DNA of 48,046 bases from an uncultured Alphaproteobacteria bacterium (lineage in GTDB: Bacteria > Pseudomonadota > Alphaproteobacteria > HIMB59 > GCA-002718135): contig CACGNZ010000009.1 of the NCBI GenBank assembly GCA_902574475.1, forward strand, positions 1-48,046, written 5' to 3'. A model generated the notes under the pieces. It was not told the origin of the DNA and made no database searches. It worked only from the letters and a program-made list of their open reading frames with translations. A program made the translations under genes and the position numbers. Of the stretch, positions 26,694-36,993 are shown in pieces. Each line of letters starts with the position of its first letter. The first letter of the stretch is position 1.

Positions 26694-27628
26694 TTAAATA
26701 TTTTGAATTTGAAAGTGAAATAGAAAAAATTGAAACAGTATTAATTAAACTGAATGATAATAAAGAATTAAATTTTGATAAAATCAATAAATTAAATAAA
26801 GAAAAAGATGAATTATATAAAAAAATATATTCAAACTTAGATCCTTGGGAAAAAGTTCAAGTATCTAGACATGGAGAAAGACCTCATACGTTAGATTATA
26901 TAAATAACATATTTGATGATATAGTTTTTTTACATGGTGATAAAAAGTATGCTGATGATAATGCAATAGTAGGAGGTTTAGCAAAAATCGAAGGTAATTC
27001 GATTTTTTTTATAGGAACAGAAAAAGGCAATACCATGGAAACAAGAATTAAACATAATTTTGGTATGGCTAAGCCAGAAGGATATAGAAAAGTACAAAGA
27101 TTATTAAAATTAGCAGAAAAATTTCAGTTACCTTTAATTTCATTTGTTGATACTGCAGGAGCTTTTCCAGGAAAAGATGCTGAGGAAAGAGGACAATCAG
27201 AGTCTATCGCATCATCAATACTTCATTTTTTAAAAACTAAAATTCCTACAATATCGATTATAATTGGAGAAGGGGGTTCTGGTGGAGCAATAGGAATAGC
27301 AACTTCAGATAGAGTTTTGATGCTTGAGCATTCGATATACTCGGTAATTTCTCCTGAAGGATGTGCATCAATTTTATGGAGAAATACTCAATTTTCGCAG
27401 GAAGCTGCAAAAACTTTAAAGTTAACCTCAGCAGATTGTAAAAATTTTAAAATTATAGATGATATCATTCCAGAGCCATACGGGGGTGCACATAGACATC
27501 CAATAAAGCAAGCAGAGATATTAAAAGAAAAGATTATTGTTTTTTTAAATGAGCTTAAGCAAATCTCTATAAAAGAACTTGTTCAAATTAGAAAAGATAA
27601 GTATTTAAATATAACGTCTGATATTTAA
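26690..27628 (+). CDS. accA: Acetyl-CoA carboxylase carboxyltransferase subunit alpha
   Basis: 312 residues. An N-terminal coiled region ([19 protein letters not shown]), [19 protein letters not shown] [13 protein letters not shown], and the CoA-site [12 protein letters not shown] define AccA. With AccD it transfers the carboxyl group from biotin to acetyl-CoA, the first step of fatty acid synthesis. The stop shares TTAA (27625-27628) with the convergent secA. Confidence 0.96.
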   Translation: MIKYFEFESEIEKIETVLIKLNDNKELNFDKINKLNKEKDELYKKIYSNLDPWEKVQVSRHGERPHTLDYINNIFDDIVFLHGDKKYADDNAIVGGLAKIEGNSIFFIGTEKGNTMETRIKHNFGMAKPEGYRKVQRLLKLAEKFQLPLISFVDTAGAFPGKDAEERGQSESIASSILHFLKTKIPTISIIIGEGGSGGAIGIATSDRVLMLEHSIYSVISPEGCASILWRNTQFSQEAAKTLKLTSADCKNFKIIDDIIPEPYGGAHRHPIKQAEILKEKIIVFLNELKQISIKELVQIRKDKYLNITSDI

Positions 27629-30141
27629 CTACCATGACAATGTTTATATTTTTTACCTGATCCACATGGGCAAGGTTCGTTTCTGCCTATTTTTTTTGTT
27701 ATAATCCTTCTTGGCTCTTGCGTTTGGTTTTTATTGGTTTCATTTCTATTTTCACTAACTAATTTAATATTAAATAAGGTTTTTAATACTCTCTCATTTT
27801 GATTTGACAGCATTTCATCAAAATAATCAAAAGACTCTTTTTTATATTCATAAAATGGATCTTTTCCTCCCATGGCTCTCAAGTTAACACTACCTCGCAA
27901 AGAATCCATTGCAGCTAGATGATCTCTCCAGTCTTTATCAATTTGAAATAACATTACTCTTTTTTCTGCAAATTTTAGAAGTTCTGAAGAATATTGATGT
28001 TGTTTGTCTTTATATTTTTGATTTATTTGATCTAACAATCTCTTTTTGATTTCTTCATCATCAACCCCTTCCTCTTCGAACCATTGTAAAATGGGAACAT
28101 CAAAACTAAATATTTCTCTAACCTTATCTTTAAGTAAATTTCCATCCCATTCATGAGAGTATTTTTTTGGAGGAATGGTTATTTGAATTAAATACTCGAC
28201 ATAATCAGATATCATATCTTCAATAATTTTTGATTGATCATTGGTATTTAGAATTTCTCTTCTATTTTGATAGATTATTTTTCTTTGATCATTGAGTATG
28301 TCATCAAATTTTAAAATTTGTTTTCTCATATCAAAATTATGACTTTCTACTTTTTGCTGAGCTCTTTCTAAAGATTTAGTAATCATTGAGTGAGTTATAA
28401 CCTCACCATCTTTAAGACCTAATTTAGATAATACATTTTCTAGTGTTTTTGATCCAAAAATTCTCATAAGATCATCTTCTAATGATAGGAAGAATATACT
28501 TTCACCAATATCTCCTTGTCTACCTGATCTACCTCTTAGCTGATTATCTATTCTTCTACTTTCATGTCTTTCTGTACCAATTACAAGTAAACCACCTGAG
28601 TGAATTGCTTCTTTTTTTAAATTATCATTGCCATTTCCTAATTTAATATCAGTTCCTCTCCCGGCCATATTCGTAGAAATGGTAATATTACCGGGCATAC
28701 CTGCTTCCTCAATAATTTTTGCTTCACTAATATGATTTTTAGCATTTAGAATATTGTGCTTTAGATTTTCTTTTTTCAATAAATCAGAAATTTTAATTGA
28801 ATTCTCTACAGATGTAGTTCCTATAAGGATTGGTTGATTTATTTTATTTCGTGACTTAACAAGGTCTAATACAGCATTATATTTTTCTCTTTTAGTCATA
28901 TAAATTTGATCATTTTTATCAATCCGATTTATTTTTATATTTGGTGGAATTTCAACAACTTCTAATTCATATATACTTTCAAATTCTTTTGCTTCCGTTG
29001 TGGCAGTGCCTGTCATTCCGCTTAGACGATGATATGTTCTAAAAAAATTTTGATATGTAACAGAAGCAATAGTTTGATTTTCTTTTTGAATTACCAGGTT
29101 TTCTTTTGCTTCTATAGCTTGATGTAATCCATCTCCATATCGTCTACCTTCCATAGCTCTTCCAGTTAATTCATCAATTATAACTACATTTTTATCTTTA
29201 ATTATATAATCTTTATCTTTTAAGAATAAATGATGAGCTCTAAGACCCTGGATAATATTGTGATTTAAAACCATATTTCCTAAATCTTGAAGTGTGCCTT
29301 CTTGAATAATTCCATTTTCTTTCAGTAATTTTTCGCAAAATTCCATTCCCTCTGTAGTAAGTAAAATACTTTTACTTTCTTCATTAATTTCAAAATCATT
29401 TTCTCTAAGAATTTTTATAATTTTATCTATTTTAGGAAATAAATCAGTATTCGAATTAGATTCAGCGGATATAACAAGAGGAGTTCTAGCTTCATCTATT
29501 AAAATACTATCTACTTCATCCACTATTGCAAATGCATTTTTTTTAAAACAAAGGTTATTATAATCGTTTTTTAGGTTATCTCTTAAATAATCAAATCCTA
29601 TTTCATTATTAGTTGCATAAACAATATCAGCATCATACTGACTTGATCTTTCTTCATGTGCTGTTTCAGAAGTAATACATCCAACACTAAGACCAAGAAA
29701 ATTAAATATTTTGCCCATCCATTCTGAATCTCGTTTTGCAAGATAATCATTTACAGTAATAATGTGCACAGATAAGTTTTCTATAGAATTTGCATAGGCG
29801 GCTAGAGTAGCAACTAAGGTCTTGCCTTCTCCAGTTTTCATTTCAGCTATCTTATTTTCATATAAAATTATTCCACCTATTATTTGAACATCATAGTGTC
29901 TCATATTTAATATTCTTTTTGATGTTTCTCGAACTACTGCAAATATTTCTGGTAATAATTTAGTTATTGAACCGGTTTTAATAAATTCATTTCTAAAAAA
30001 ATTAGTTTTATTTTTTAATTCTTGATCTGTGAGTTTAGAAATTTCTTCTTCTAGTTTATTTACTTTTTCTACAAAAACCCCATGCTTTTTTAGCGAACTA
30101 GATTTTATAGAACTAAAAAATTTATTAACGATATTAATCAT
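27625..30141 (-). CDS. secA: Preprotein translocase ATPase SecA
   Basis: 838 residues. Walker [15 protein letters not shown] near residues 80-95, the [16 protein letters not shown]-box, the second motor domain with [11 protein letters not shown] and [10 protein letters not shown], a scaffold and wing region, and a C-terminal zinc-binding tail [16 protein letters not shown]. It drives protein export through SecYEG. Slightly shorter than the roughly 900-residue norm, mainly because of a short linker before the zinc tail. It is divergent from argJ, 64 bases away. Confidence 0.97.
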   Translation of the reverse strand: MINIVNKFFSSIKSSSLKKHGVFVEKVNKLEEEISKLTDQELKNKTNFFRNEFIKTGSITKLLPEIFAVVRETSKRILNMRHYDVQIIGGIILYENKIAEMKTGEGKTLVATLAAYANSIENLSVHIITVNDYLAKRDSEWMGKIFNFLGLSVGCITSETAHEERSSQYDADIVYATNNEIGFDYLRDNLKNDYNNLCFKKNAFAIVDEVDSILIDEARTPLVISAESNSNTDLFPKIDKIIKILRENDFEINEESKSILLTTEGMEFCEKLLKENGIIQEGTLQDLGNMVLNHNIIQGLRAHHLFLKDKDYIIKDKNVVIIDELTGRAMEGRRYGDGLHQAIEAKENLVIQKENQTIASVTYQNFFRTYHRLSGMTGTATTEAKEFESIYELEVVEIPPNIKINRIDKNDQIYMTKREKYNAVLDLVKSRNKINQPILIGTTSVENSIKISDLLKKENLKHNILNAKNHISEAKIIEEAGMPGNITISTNMAGRGTDIKLGNGNDNLKKEAIHSGGLLVIGTERHESRRIDNQLRGRSGRQGDIGESIFFLSLEDDLMRIFGSKTLENVLSKLGLKDGEVITHSMITKSLERAQQKVESHNFDMRKQILKFDDILNDQRKIIYQNRREILNTNDQSKIIEDMISDYVEYLIQITIPPKKYSHEWDGNLLKDKVREIFSFDVPILQWFEEEGVDDEEIKKRLLDQINQKYKDKQHQYSSELLKFAEKRVMLFQIDKDWRDHLAAMDSLRGSVNLRAMGGKDPFYEYKKESFDYFDEMLSNQNERVLKTLFNIKLVSENRNETNKNQTQEPRRIITKKIGRNEPCPCGSGKKYKHCHGS

Positions 30142-30205
30142 TTTGTGGTAAATGGCAGTTAATATATGAAAAATATTTCTTCTACAAAGGAATTTAAGCT
30201 AAAAT

Positions 30206-30964
30206 ATGGTGAATAAAATGATTTCATTATTTAAGCCGAAAAAAATCAAAGATTTTAATCCTAAGGGCCTTAAAATTTATACTTTCAACGCTGGATTTAA
30301 AAAAAAAGATAAAGATCTCTTACTAATAATTTTTGATAGAATTATTAATGTGTGTTCTGTTTATTCAAAAACATCAACACCATCAGCACCTATTATTTGG
30401 GATAAAAAAAATAATAAAGGTAAAGTTAAGGCATTGATAGTAAACGCAGGAAATGCGAATGCTCATACTGGTAATGATGGTCTCAAAATTATTGATAAGT
30501 ATGTAAAAGTTTTAACAAAAAAAATTCAATGCAAAGCTGATGAAGTACTAGTATCATCTACAGGTGTTATAGGTGAAAAATTTAATCCGAATTTAATTTC
30601 AACTAAATTAGAAAAATTTAATTTAAAATCTAAAAATAGCTTACTAGATGGTGCGAAGTCAATTATGACCACAGACACTTTTGCAAAAGTTTCAATCAAA
30701 AATATTAATTTAGATAAAAAGTCATTTAAAATTTACGGAATTGCTAAAGGATCAGGAATGATACAACCAAATATGGGAACCATGTTAGTATATATTTTTT
30801 TAGAATGCAAAGTTTCAAAACAAATAATGAAAAGGTTTCTTAAAATTAATTTAGATAAAACATTCAACTCTATAACTGTAGATAGTGATACATCAACAAG
30901 CGATACTTTAATGATGTTTTCAGTTAGTAATAAAATTATAAATTTAAATAAAAAAAAATTTTGA
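30206..30964 (+). CDS. argJ: ArgJ N-terminal fragment (contains cleavage site)
   Basis: 252 residues as read. It holds NAGNANAHTG, SSTGVIGE, IMTTDTF, and the autocleavage region KGSGMIQPNMGTML with the nucleophile Thr192. The residue before the Thr is Gly, where ArgJ usually has Ala. The fragment ends in an artificial tail KKKF after the A run, so the ORF alone would lack most of the beta chain. Its ATG is 64 bases from the divergent secA start. Confidence 0.85.
   Translation: MVNKMISLFKPKKIKDFNPKGLKIYTFNAGFKKKDKDLLLIIFDRIINVCSVYSKTSTPSAPIIWDKKNNKGKVKALIVNAGNANAHTGNDGLKIIDKYVKVLTKKIQCKADEVLVSSTGVIGEKFNPNLISTKLEKFNLKSKNSLLDGAKSIMTTDTFAKVSIKNINLDKKSFKIYGIAKGSGMIQPNMGTMLVYIFLECKVSKQIMKRFLKINLDKTFNSITVDSDTSTSDTLMMFSVSNKIINLNKKKF
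30950..30958 (+). other. A9 homopolymer, frameshift point in argJ
   Basis: Nine consecutive A residues followed by TTTT. The upstream frame reads AAT AAA AAA AAA TTT TGA; with eight A residues it would read on in frame into the C-terminal half. Homopolymers of this length are known slippage points for replication, sequencing and RNA polymerase. A 12-A run in prmC (39326-39337) keeps its frame. Confidence 0.85.
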
Positions 30965-30992
30965 AATACTAAATAAAAAAATACATGAGCTG

Positions 30993-31418
30993 ATGCATGA
31001 TCTATCTCTTCAGGTAATTAAAGACGGGGAGGGAGTTTCTAAATTAATTAGAGTAAATGTTTTTAATGCAAGAACAAAAAAACAAGCAAAAAAAATAGGA
31101 TTTAGTATAGCAAACTCGCCATTAGTTAAAACTGCTATAGCAGGAGAGGACGCAAATTGGGGAAGAGTCATAATGGCTATTGGTAAAACTGAAGAAAATA
31201 TAAATCAAAATAAAATTAAAGTTTCGTTTGGTAATAATATTGTTTGCGAAGATGGTTCTATGAGTAAAAAAATAAATATTACAAAACTGGATCCGTATAT
31301 GAAGAATACTACTATAGATATAAATGTAAAATTAAACGTAGGCAAGTTTTCTCACACAGTTTATGGAAATGATCTAACTTTTGAATATTTAAAAATTAAT
31401 GCTGATTACAGATCTTAA
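30993..31418 (+). CDS. argJ: ArgJ C-terminal fragment
   Basis: 141 residues from an internal ATG. Conserved ArgJ beta-chain marks are present: IKDGEGVSKLIRV, ANSPLVKTAIAGEDANWGRVIMAIGK and a C-terminal GNDLTFEYLKINADYRS. The frame is open upstream to the A9 run, so 30993 is not the true start. Family length and the intact substrate residues argue that the whole protein was functional recently. Confidence 0.85.
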   Translation: MHDLSLQVIKDGEGVSKLIRVNVFNARTKKQAKKIGFSIANSPLVKTAIAGEDANWGRVIMAIGKTEENINQNKIKVSFGNNIVCEDGSMSKKINITKLDPYMKNTTIDINVKLNVGKFSHTVYGNDLTFEYLKINADYRS

Positions 31419-31420
31419 TT

Positions 31421-32197
31421 TTATTTTTTCCAAGCACAAATAGTATTATAATTTATATCAAGACTAAAACTTTCTTTATAATATTTTTTTTTGAATTGTT
31501 TTTCTAACTCAATAAAGTATCTCTTATTCTCAAAATTATTTCTTTTATCATGACCTGCATAGGATAAGTTTAACAACCTTATATCATCAAGTAGTTTTTT
31601 AAAAACTGAGTATTCAATGGTAAAATTATTTGTATTTATTAAAGGTGCATCAAAATTATACAATTTAAGTAGTTTAATAATATCATTTGTATCTAAAATT
31701 GGATTTATTCTTTGATACATTCCTCCGTATAAATTATTATCAGTTTCATACATCGAATTTACAAGCTGATATATATTTTCATTACTAGGAATTGTTGCTA
31801 TAAAAAATCCATTGGAATTTAGATTTTGAAAAATATTTTCTAGCAATTTTTCAAAATTTGATGTTAATTGACAAAAAAAATTACTAAAAATTAAATCAAA
31901 TTTTTTATCTTTGATTTTTAAATTGTCCAAATCAATTTTTATTAATTTTTGATCTGTTTTTTTAATAAAATAAGGTAAATCAATATCAGCACTTGTTATA
32001 GAACATGAGGGGAACCTTTCTTTAAGATAATCAATGACTAAATTGTCATTAATACCAAGTTGTAAAATATTATCGAAAGTGACTTTCAAAATATCTAAAG
32101 AATCAATTATATTTTTACTTATTTCATTATATATAAAGTTATCTCCATATTTTCTTTCTTTAGATCTTAGTAGTTTAAGATATTTTTTGTTTATCAT
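31421..32197 (-). CDS. SAM-dependent methyltransferase-like protein (BioC/NDUFAF5 type)
   Basis: 258 residues. The fold pattern is that of the NDUFAF5/BioC-like methyltransferases, with N-terminal LLRSKERKYGDNFIYNEISKNI (compare the RDRAA..-type start), KFDLIFSNFFCQLTSNFEKLLENIFQNLNSNGFFIATI and a C-terminal helical cap. The glycine-rich SAM motif is degenerate (ILQLGINDN), so binding may be altered or lost. Alphaproteobacterial relatives act on complex I assembly or have unknown targets. The stop lies 2 bases from the end of argJ. Confidence 0.75.
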   Translation of the reverse strand: MINKKYLKLLRSKERKYGDNFIYNEISKNIIDSLDILKVTFDNILQLGINDNLVIDYLKERFPSCSITSADIDLPYFIKKTDQKLIKIDLDNLKIKDKKFDLIFSNFFCQLTSNFEKLLENIFQNLNSNGFFIATIPSNENIYQLVNSMYETDNNLYGGMYQRINPILDTNDIIKLLKLYNFDAPLINTNNFTIEYSVFKKLLDDIRLLNLSYAGHDKRNNFENKRYFIELEKQFKKKYYKESFSLDINYNTICAWKK

Positions 32198-32224
32198 TTT
32201 TTTTATAAAGTATAAAAAGTAATT

Positions 32225-32707
32225 ATGGATATTATTCTTAAAGAGATAGTTGCAATTATCAAAGAAGAAACTGTAAATATTAACAAAAAAATTTATGGAA
32301 CTACTTTTTTAGAAATATTAAAAGAAAATATTTTAAATAGACAAGATCAAATTATTTTAAACAATCTTCAAATTCAAAAATCTGATGTTAATTTAGAGGA
32401 AAATATAAATGTTCTCGACAAAACTCTTTTTTTTAAATTATCCCTTTATCAAACTCCTAAATCTTTATTAAAATTCAAATTAGCTAAAAATTTTCTTCTT
32501 ATTGTTTTTAAAGAAATTGTAAAAATTGACATTTTAAATCAAAATACTCAAAAATATATTAATGTCAGTCTAAAACCTTTTATGGGTGTAACTTTGTCTA
32601 AGGGAACAGTGTGCAATTTAAATTTTCCGAAAAATTCATTAATTATGCAATTAGAATCTGATGATATTGATTTTGATGTTGAAAAAAATCAAGATGAAAC
32701 AATATAA
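32225..32707 (+). CDS. Unknown protein with cupin-like C-terminal half
   Basis: 160 residues, no family recognised. The first half is helical and charged. The second half (SLKPFMGVTLSKGTVCNLNFPKNSLIMQLES) alternates hydrophobic and glycine/proline turns and looks like a small beta barrel, possibly jelly-roll, though no metal-site histidines are present. It starts 27 bases from the divergent methyltransferase and lies 5 bases before the DUF1178 gene, so the two are co-transcribed. Confidence 0.65.
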   Translation: MDIILKEIVAIIKEETVNINKKIYGTTFLEILKENILNRQDQIILNNLQIQKSDVNLEENINVLDKTLFFKLSLYQTPKSLLKFKLAKNFLLIVFKEIVKIDILNQNTQKYINVSLKPFMGVTLSKGTVCNLNFPKNSLIMQLESDDIDFDVEKNQDETI

Positions 32708-32712
32708 GATAT

Positions 32713-33126
32713 ATGATTGTATTTAATCTAATTTGCTCTGATTGTACTTTTTCTTTTGAAGGATGGTTTGAAAATACAAAAGACTATAACAAGCAAATTA
32801 AAAAAAACCTAGTATGTTGCCCTTCCTGTAATAGTGTTAGTATTAAAAAGGGTTTGATGGCTCCTAATGTAACAAAAAAATCTAATTCAAAAATTTCTAA
32901 AAAAAATAAATCAGTTGCTTCTAATATTAAAAAACTCAAAAAGATTATAGAAAAAGAATTTGATTATGTTGGTGATAAATTTACTGAAGAAGCAAAAAGA
33001 ATTAAATATGGTGAGGTAAAGGATCGAGCAATTTATGGTGAAGCTTCAATTGAGCAAACAAAAGAACTAATTGAAGAAGATATTGATGTGTTACCTTTAC
33101 CCTTTTCAACAAAAAAAACTAATTAA
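32713..33126 (+). CDS. DUF1178 family protein
   Basis: 137 residues. N-terminal FNLICSDCTFSFEGWFENTKDYNKQ, CCPSCNS and a KGLMAPNV segment match DUF1178, a conserved alphaproteobacterial family with a Cys-x2-Cys pair repeated (CSDC, CPSC) that probably binds zinc. The C-terminal FTEEAKRIKYGEVKDRAIYGEAS is also typical. Role unknown. The end overlaps the convergent ubiG by 8 bases. Confidence 0.9.
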   Translation: MIVFNLICSDCTFSFEGWFENTKDYNKQIKKNLVCCPSCNSVSIKKGLMAPNVTKKSNSKISKKNKSVASNIKKLKKIIEKEFDYVGDKFTEEAKRIKYGEVKDRAIYGEASIEQTKELIEEDIDVLPLPFSTKKTN

Positions 33127-33826
33127 TTAAACTTGCTGTACAAAAATAATTGATCATATAGTTTTTTGATAATTTCCAATCCATATTTAATGGGTCAAAA
33201 ACAAGACCTTGAAGATTATTAAAATAAAAATTTTCTTTTGATAATATTTCTTTTAATTCATTAGGCTTAATTAATTTATTATAATCATGGGTGCCCTTTG
33301 GTATCCAATTAATAACATTTTCAGCAATAGTAATAGCAAATATTTTAGATAGTAAGTTTCTATTAATAGTAGAAATAATTATTATACCATTCTTATTTAA
33401 ATTTTTTTTTATTTTTTTAATAGTTTTTTTCCAATTATCTAAATGTTCCAAAACTTCAAACATTAGTATTACATCAAATTTTTCATCTAATTTTGATTTT
33501 TCAATATCTTTATAAATATAGTTGATTTTAAGTTTATTTATTTTGGAATGTATCTTAGCAATTTTGATATTATTTGGAGCAAAATCTATTCCTGTAACTT
33601 TAGCACCTAGTCTTGCTAGTGGTTCACAAATTATTCCTCCACCACAGCCTACATCAAGTATTTTTAAATTTTTAATATTCTTATTATTTATTTGATCTAA
33701 AATATAAGTCATTCTATGACTTTTAATTTGATGAAGAATCTTAAATTTACCGTTTTCATTCCACCATTCATCAGAAAGTTGATTAAACAACTCAAATTCT
33801 TCATTTTTTGATCTTATATTCATCAT
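33119..33826 (-). CDS. ubiG: Ubiquinone 3-O-methyltransferase
   Basis: 235 residues. SAM motif I ILDVGCGGGIICEPLARLGAKVTGID, preceded by FNQLSDEWWNENGKFKILHQI, the UbiG-typical start. DVILMFEVLEHLDNW and a motif near NRNLLSK follow. It performs the two O-methylations in ubiquinone synthesis. Two ATG codons in a row (33824, 33821) make the first residue uncertain by one. It is divergent from lysC by 63 bases. Confidence 0.94.
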   Translation of the reverse strand: MMNIRSKNEEFELFNQLSDEWWNENGKFKILHQIKSHRMTYILDQINNKNIKNLKILDVGCGGGIICEPLARLGAKVTGIDFAPNNIKIAKIHSKINKLKINYIYKDIEKSKLDEKFDVILMFEVLEHLDNWKKTIKKIKKNLNKNGIIIISTINRNLLSKIFAITIAENVINWIPKGTHDYNKLIKPNELKEILSKENFYFNNLQGLVFDPLNMDWKLSKNYMINYFCTASLIN

Positions 33827-33889
33827 ATATCTTGTTTGTTATAAACAATAATTATATTAGCTGAAATAATTTAAAAAATATTTAAGTCA

Positions 33890-35101
33890 ATGAAACTTGT
33901 TGTAATGAAATTCGGTGGTACTTCAGTTGGAAGTATCGATAAAATTAACAATGTTGCAAATATTGTTGAAAAGCAACTCAATGATAAAAAATTAATTGTT
34001 GTTTTATCTGCAATGTCAGGTGTAACAAATAAAATGCAGGAATATATAGATGAAATTGAGTCAAATGAAATTGTTGAAAATGATTTAATTTTAACATCTG
34101 GTGAAGCTGTTTCTGTTGGAATTCTTTCAGCTATTTTAAAAAAAAGGAATATTAAATCAACTCCATTACTTGGGTGGCAAATCCCAATTATTACAGATAG
34201 TAATCATCAAAAAGCTAAAATATTAAATATTGATAAAGCTAGAATTGATAAATATTTAAACAATTATGATGTTATAGTTCTTGCTGGATTTCAAGGTGTA
34301 GATATAGATGGTAAGATTACGTCATTAGGAAGAGGTGGCTCAGACACAACTGCAGTAGCTGTTGCCGCTGCCGTTGATGCTGATAGATGTGATATTTATA
34401 CAGATGTAGACGGTGTTTATACAACTGATCCAAATATGGAACCTAATGCTAAAAAGATTCATAAATTAGCATTTGAAGAAATGCTAGAAATGTCTTCTAC
34501 TGGAGCTAAAGTCCTTCATACACGTTCTGTTGAATTAGCAATGAAAAATAATCTTACCTTACAGGTACTTTCTTCCATAACAAAAGAAGATGGTACTCTT
34601 GTTGTAGATGAAAATAAATTAATTGAAAAAGAAATAGTAAGTGGAGTAAGTTATAGTAACAATGAATCAAAATTAACTTTATCTGGAATTGCTGATAAAC
34701 CCGGAATATCTGCAACTATTTTTGGGTTGTTAGCTAATAAAAATATAAATGTGGATATGATTGTACAAAACACATCACAAGATGGCATTTCTGCAAATAT
34801 TACATTTACAGTTCCAAATAGTGAAATCCGTAAAACAAAAAAATTACTAGAAGACAATCAAAACTTAATTAATTTTAAATCTATTGAAGCAGATACAAAT
34901 ATTTCAAAAATTTCAGTAATTGGTATGGGGATGATGTCTCAATCAGGGGTTGCAAAGAAAATGTTTAGAACTTTAGCAGAAAATTCAATTAACATATTAG
35001 CAATTTCTACCTCTGAAATAAAGATAAGTGTCTTAATTGATAAAAAATTCACAAAAATTGCTGTAAAATCTCTTCATGAAGCATATAATCTAGATAATTA
35101 A
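33890..35101 (+). CDS. lysC: Aspartate kinase with tandem ACT domains
   Basis: 403 residues. N-terminal kinase motif KFGGTSVGS, then LTSGEAVSVGILSA, TSLGRGGSDTTAVAVAAA, YTDVDGVYTTDP, and two ACT regulatory domains from about residue 265 (SKLTLSGIADKPGISATIF; KISVIGMGMMSQSGVAKKMF). It starts the aspartate pathway to lysine, threonine and methionine; the ACT pair is the usual site of lysine or threonine feedback. The next gene begins right after the stop. Confidence 0.95.
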   Translation: MKLVVMKFGGTSVGSIDKINNVANIVEKQLNDKKLIVVLSAMSGVTNKMQEYIDEIESNEIVENDLILTSGEAVSVGILSAILKKRNIKSTPLLGWQIPIITDSNHQKAKILNIDKARIDKYLNNYDVIVLAGFQGVDIDGKITSLGRGGSDTTAVAVAAAVDADRCDIYTDVDGVYTTDPNMEPNAKKIHKLAFEEMLEMSSTGAKVLHTRSVELAMKNNLTLQVLSSITKEDGTLVVDENKLIEKEIVSGVSYSNNESKLTLSGIADKPGISATIFGLLANKNINVDMIVQNTSQDGISANITFTVPNSEIRKTKKLLEDNQNLINFKSIEADTNISKISVIGMGMMSQSGVAKKMFRTLAENSINILAISTSEIKISVLIDKKFTKIAVKSLHEAYNLDN

Positions 35102-35890
35102 ATGAAAACAGTAGGTCAAATTTTATCAATTGAAAGAAATTCTAAAAGATTTTCAATTGATGATATATCAATTGAGTTAAAGATTTCTAAAAGTATTATT
35201 ATTGATCTTGAAAATGACAATATCAAAAATAATCCAGATATTGTATTTAATATTGGCCACTTAAGAACATATTCAAACTTTCTTGAGTTAGATACCGATT
35301 CAATTATTAAAAAATTTAAAAAAGATATATCATTTAATGTTGAAGAAGAGAAAAAAAACCTAACCCCAATTGTTGAAAATAACTTTTTTAAAATAGAAAA
35401 ATTCTTCGCTGCTTCTATTATATTAGTTATATTTACTTCATTTTATTTTTTATTCATTGATGAAAAGGAAAATGAAATTGACTTTGCCTTGGTACCAGAT
35501 TTACCAGAGAGTTTAGAACCTATCGTAGAAAAAGCTAATACTTACAATAATAATTTAACACAAAGCAGTGATTCCAATAAAAGTAATTTGATAAATAATT
35601 CTAGCGCTTTAGCATCAATAGAATTAGATCAAGATGTAAGTTCAACTGCTACATTAAAAATGTTAAATCCGACTTGGTTGCAACTAAGAGACGAGTTAAA
35701 TAATATTGTTTTAAGTAAATTGATGGATAAAGATGAAGAATTTTCATATCAGTTGAATTTGAATTATAACATTACAGCAGGAAATGCAGGAAATATTTTA
35801 GTGCTTATAGATGGTGATGTAAGAGGTAAGATTGGTAAATACGGAGATGTATTAGATTCTTTTGTTTTATATAAAAATTTTACTAACTAA
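35102..35890 (+). CDS. RodZ-like helix-turn-helix membrane protein
   Basis: 262 residues. N-terminal helix-turn-helix (VGQILSIERNSKRFSIDDISIELKIS with IGHLRTYSNFL), a membrane helix at about 100-119, and a periplasmic C-terminal DUF4115 domain with PTWLQLRDELN and GDVRGKIGKYGDVLDSF. RodZ anchors MreB for cell shape. It sits between lysC and ispG, the standard alphaproteobacterial place. The periplasmic linker is Ser/Asn-rich. Confidence 0.85.
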   Translation: MKTVGQILSIERNSKRFSIDDISIELKISKSIIIDLENDNIKNNPDIVFNIGHLRTYSNFLELDTDSIIKKFKKDISFNVEEEKKNLTPIVENNFFKIEKFFAASIILVIFTSFYFLFIDEKENEIDFALVPDLPESLEPIVEKANTYNNNLTQSSDSNKSNLINNSSALASIELDQDVSSTATLKMLNPTWLQLRDELNNIVLSKLMDKDEEFSYQLNLNYNITAGNAGNILVLIDGDVRGKIGKYGDVLDSFVLYKNFTN

Positions 35891-35894
35891 ATAG

Positions 35895-36992
35895 ATGCTA
35901 AGATCGTATCAACAAATTAATAGAAGAAAATCGCGCGTAGTTAAGGTTGGAAATGTAAGTGTTGGGGGTAATAATCGAATTGCAGTTCAGACAATGACAA
36001 ATACTTTAACCTCTAATGCCAAAGATACAATAGCTCAAATAGAGAGGTCTGCAAAACTTGGAGTTGATTTAGTTCGTGTTTCTGTTCCAGATAAGGAATC
36101 TTCAAATTCTCTAAAAGAAATAGTTAAACATAGCCCAGTACCTATTATTGCAGATATACATTTTCATTATAAAAGAGGAATCGAAGCTGCAGATAATGGT
36201 GCTTCTTGTATTAGAATAAATCCTGGTAATATTGGTAGCATTGATAGGATAAAAGAAGTTGTAAAAGCTGCAAAAGATAACAACTGCTCAATAAGAGTAG
36301 GCGTTAATGCAGGTAGTTTAGAAAAACAAATTTTAGAAAAGTTTTCTGAGCCTAATCCAGAAGCATTGGTTGAAAGTGCTAAATTAAATATCAAGATACT
36401 TGAAGATAATGATTTTACTAATTTTAAAATCAGTGTGAAATCTTCAGATATATTTATGTCTATAAAAGCATATGAGCAATTAGCAGAATTATGTGATTAT
36501 CCATTGCATTTAGGTATTACTGAAGCTGGAGGAAAAAGAACAGGTTCAATTAAATCTTCAATTGGAGTTGGAAATTTACTTCTTAAAGGAATAGGAGACA
36601 CAATTAGAATATCACTTTCAGACGAGCCAGAGGAAGAGGTAAGGGTAGGATTCGAAATCTTAAAAAGCTTAGGATTAAGGAATAGAGGTGTAAAAATTAT
36701 TTCATGTCCATCATGTGCAAGACAACAATTTGAAGTAGTAAAAACTGTAAAAAATTTAGAAAAAAAATTAGATGATATTTCTACACCTATAACTGTGTCA
36801 ATAATTGGATGTGTTGTTAATGGTCCAGGTGAAGCAACAATGACAAATATTGGAATAACTGGTGGCGGCAACAATACACACATGATTTATCTTGATGGTA
36901 AAAAAAACAATGTCGTAAAAAACGTAGATTTAGAAGGTTATCTTGAAGATCTTATTAGAAAAAAAACAAAAGAAATAGAACATAATAATTAA
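35895..36992 (+). CDS. ispG: 4-hydroxy-3-methylbut-2-enyl-diphosphate synthase
   Basis: 365 residues. N-terminal TIM barrel ([44 protein letters not shown]) and the C-terminal 4Fe-4S site with Cys in SCPSCARQ and [10 protein letters not shown]. It makes HMBPP in the MEP isoprenoid pathway using reduced ferredoxin or flavodoxin. A ferredoxin and its reductase occur elsewhere in the window. The start is 4 bases after the RodZ-like stop and hisS follows after 1 base. Confidence 0.96.
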   Translation: MLRSYQQINRRKSRVVKVGNVSVGGNNRIAVQTMTNTLTSNAKDTIAQIERSAKLGVDLVRVSVPDKESSNSLKEIVKHSPVPIIADIHFHYKRGIEAADNGASCIRINPGNIGSIDRIKEVVKAAKDNNCSIRVGVNAGSLEKQILEKFSEPNPEALVESAKLNIKILEDNDFTNFKISVKSSDIFMSIKAYEQLAELCDYPLHLGITEAGGKRTGSIKSSIGVGNLLLKGIGDTIRISLSDEPEEEVRVGFEILKSLGLRNRGVKIISCPSCARQQFEVVKTVKNLEKKLDDISTPITVSIIGCVVNGPGEATMTNIGITGGGNNTHMIYLDGKKNNVVKNVDLEGYLEDLIRKKTKEIEHNN

Positions 36993-36993
36993 A

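Larger units (their letters stand above)
30206..31418 (+). pseudogene. argJ: argJ disrupted by a frameshift at an A9 run
   Basis: The two halves of glutamate N-acetyltransferase/N-acetylglutamate synthase lie in different frames. The first frame runs 30206-30961 and stops at TGA 30962-30964 straight after nine A residues (30950-30958). The other frame is open across the run and continues as KNFEILNKKIHELMHDLSLQVIKDGEG into the C-terminal half ending at 31418. Removing one A restores a full-length protein of about 403 residues. The rest shows no decay, so this is a recent mutation, a sequencing error, or a site where polymerase slippage restores the frame. Confidence 0.85.

Noticed and set aside
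36497-36883. A 128-residue reverse ORF inside ispG
   Set aside because: It lies wholly opposite a conserved part of ispG that carries the Fe-S cysteines; its sequence shows no family pattern. It is a shadow ORF.
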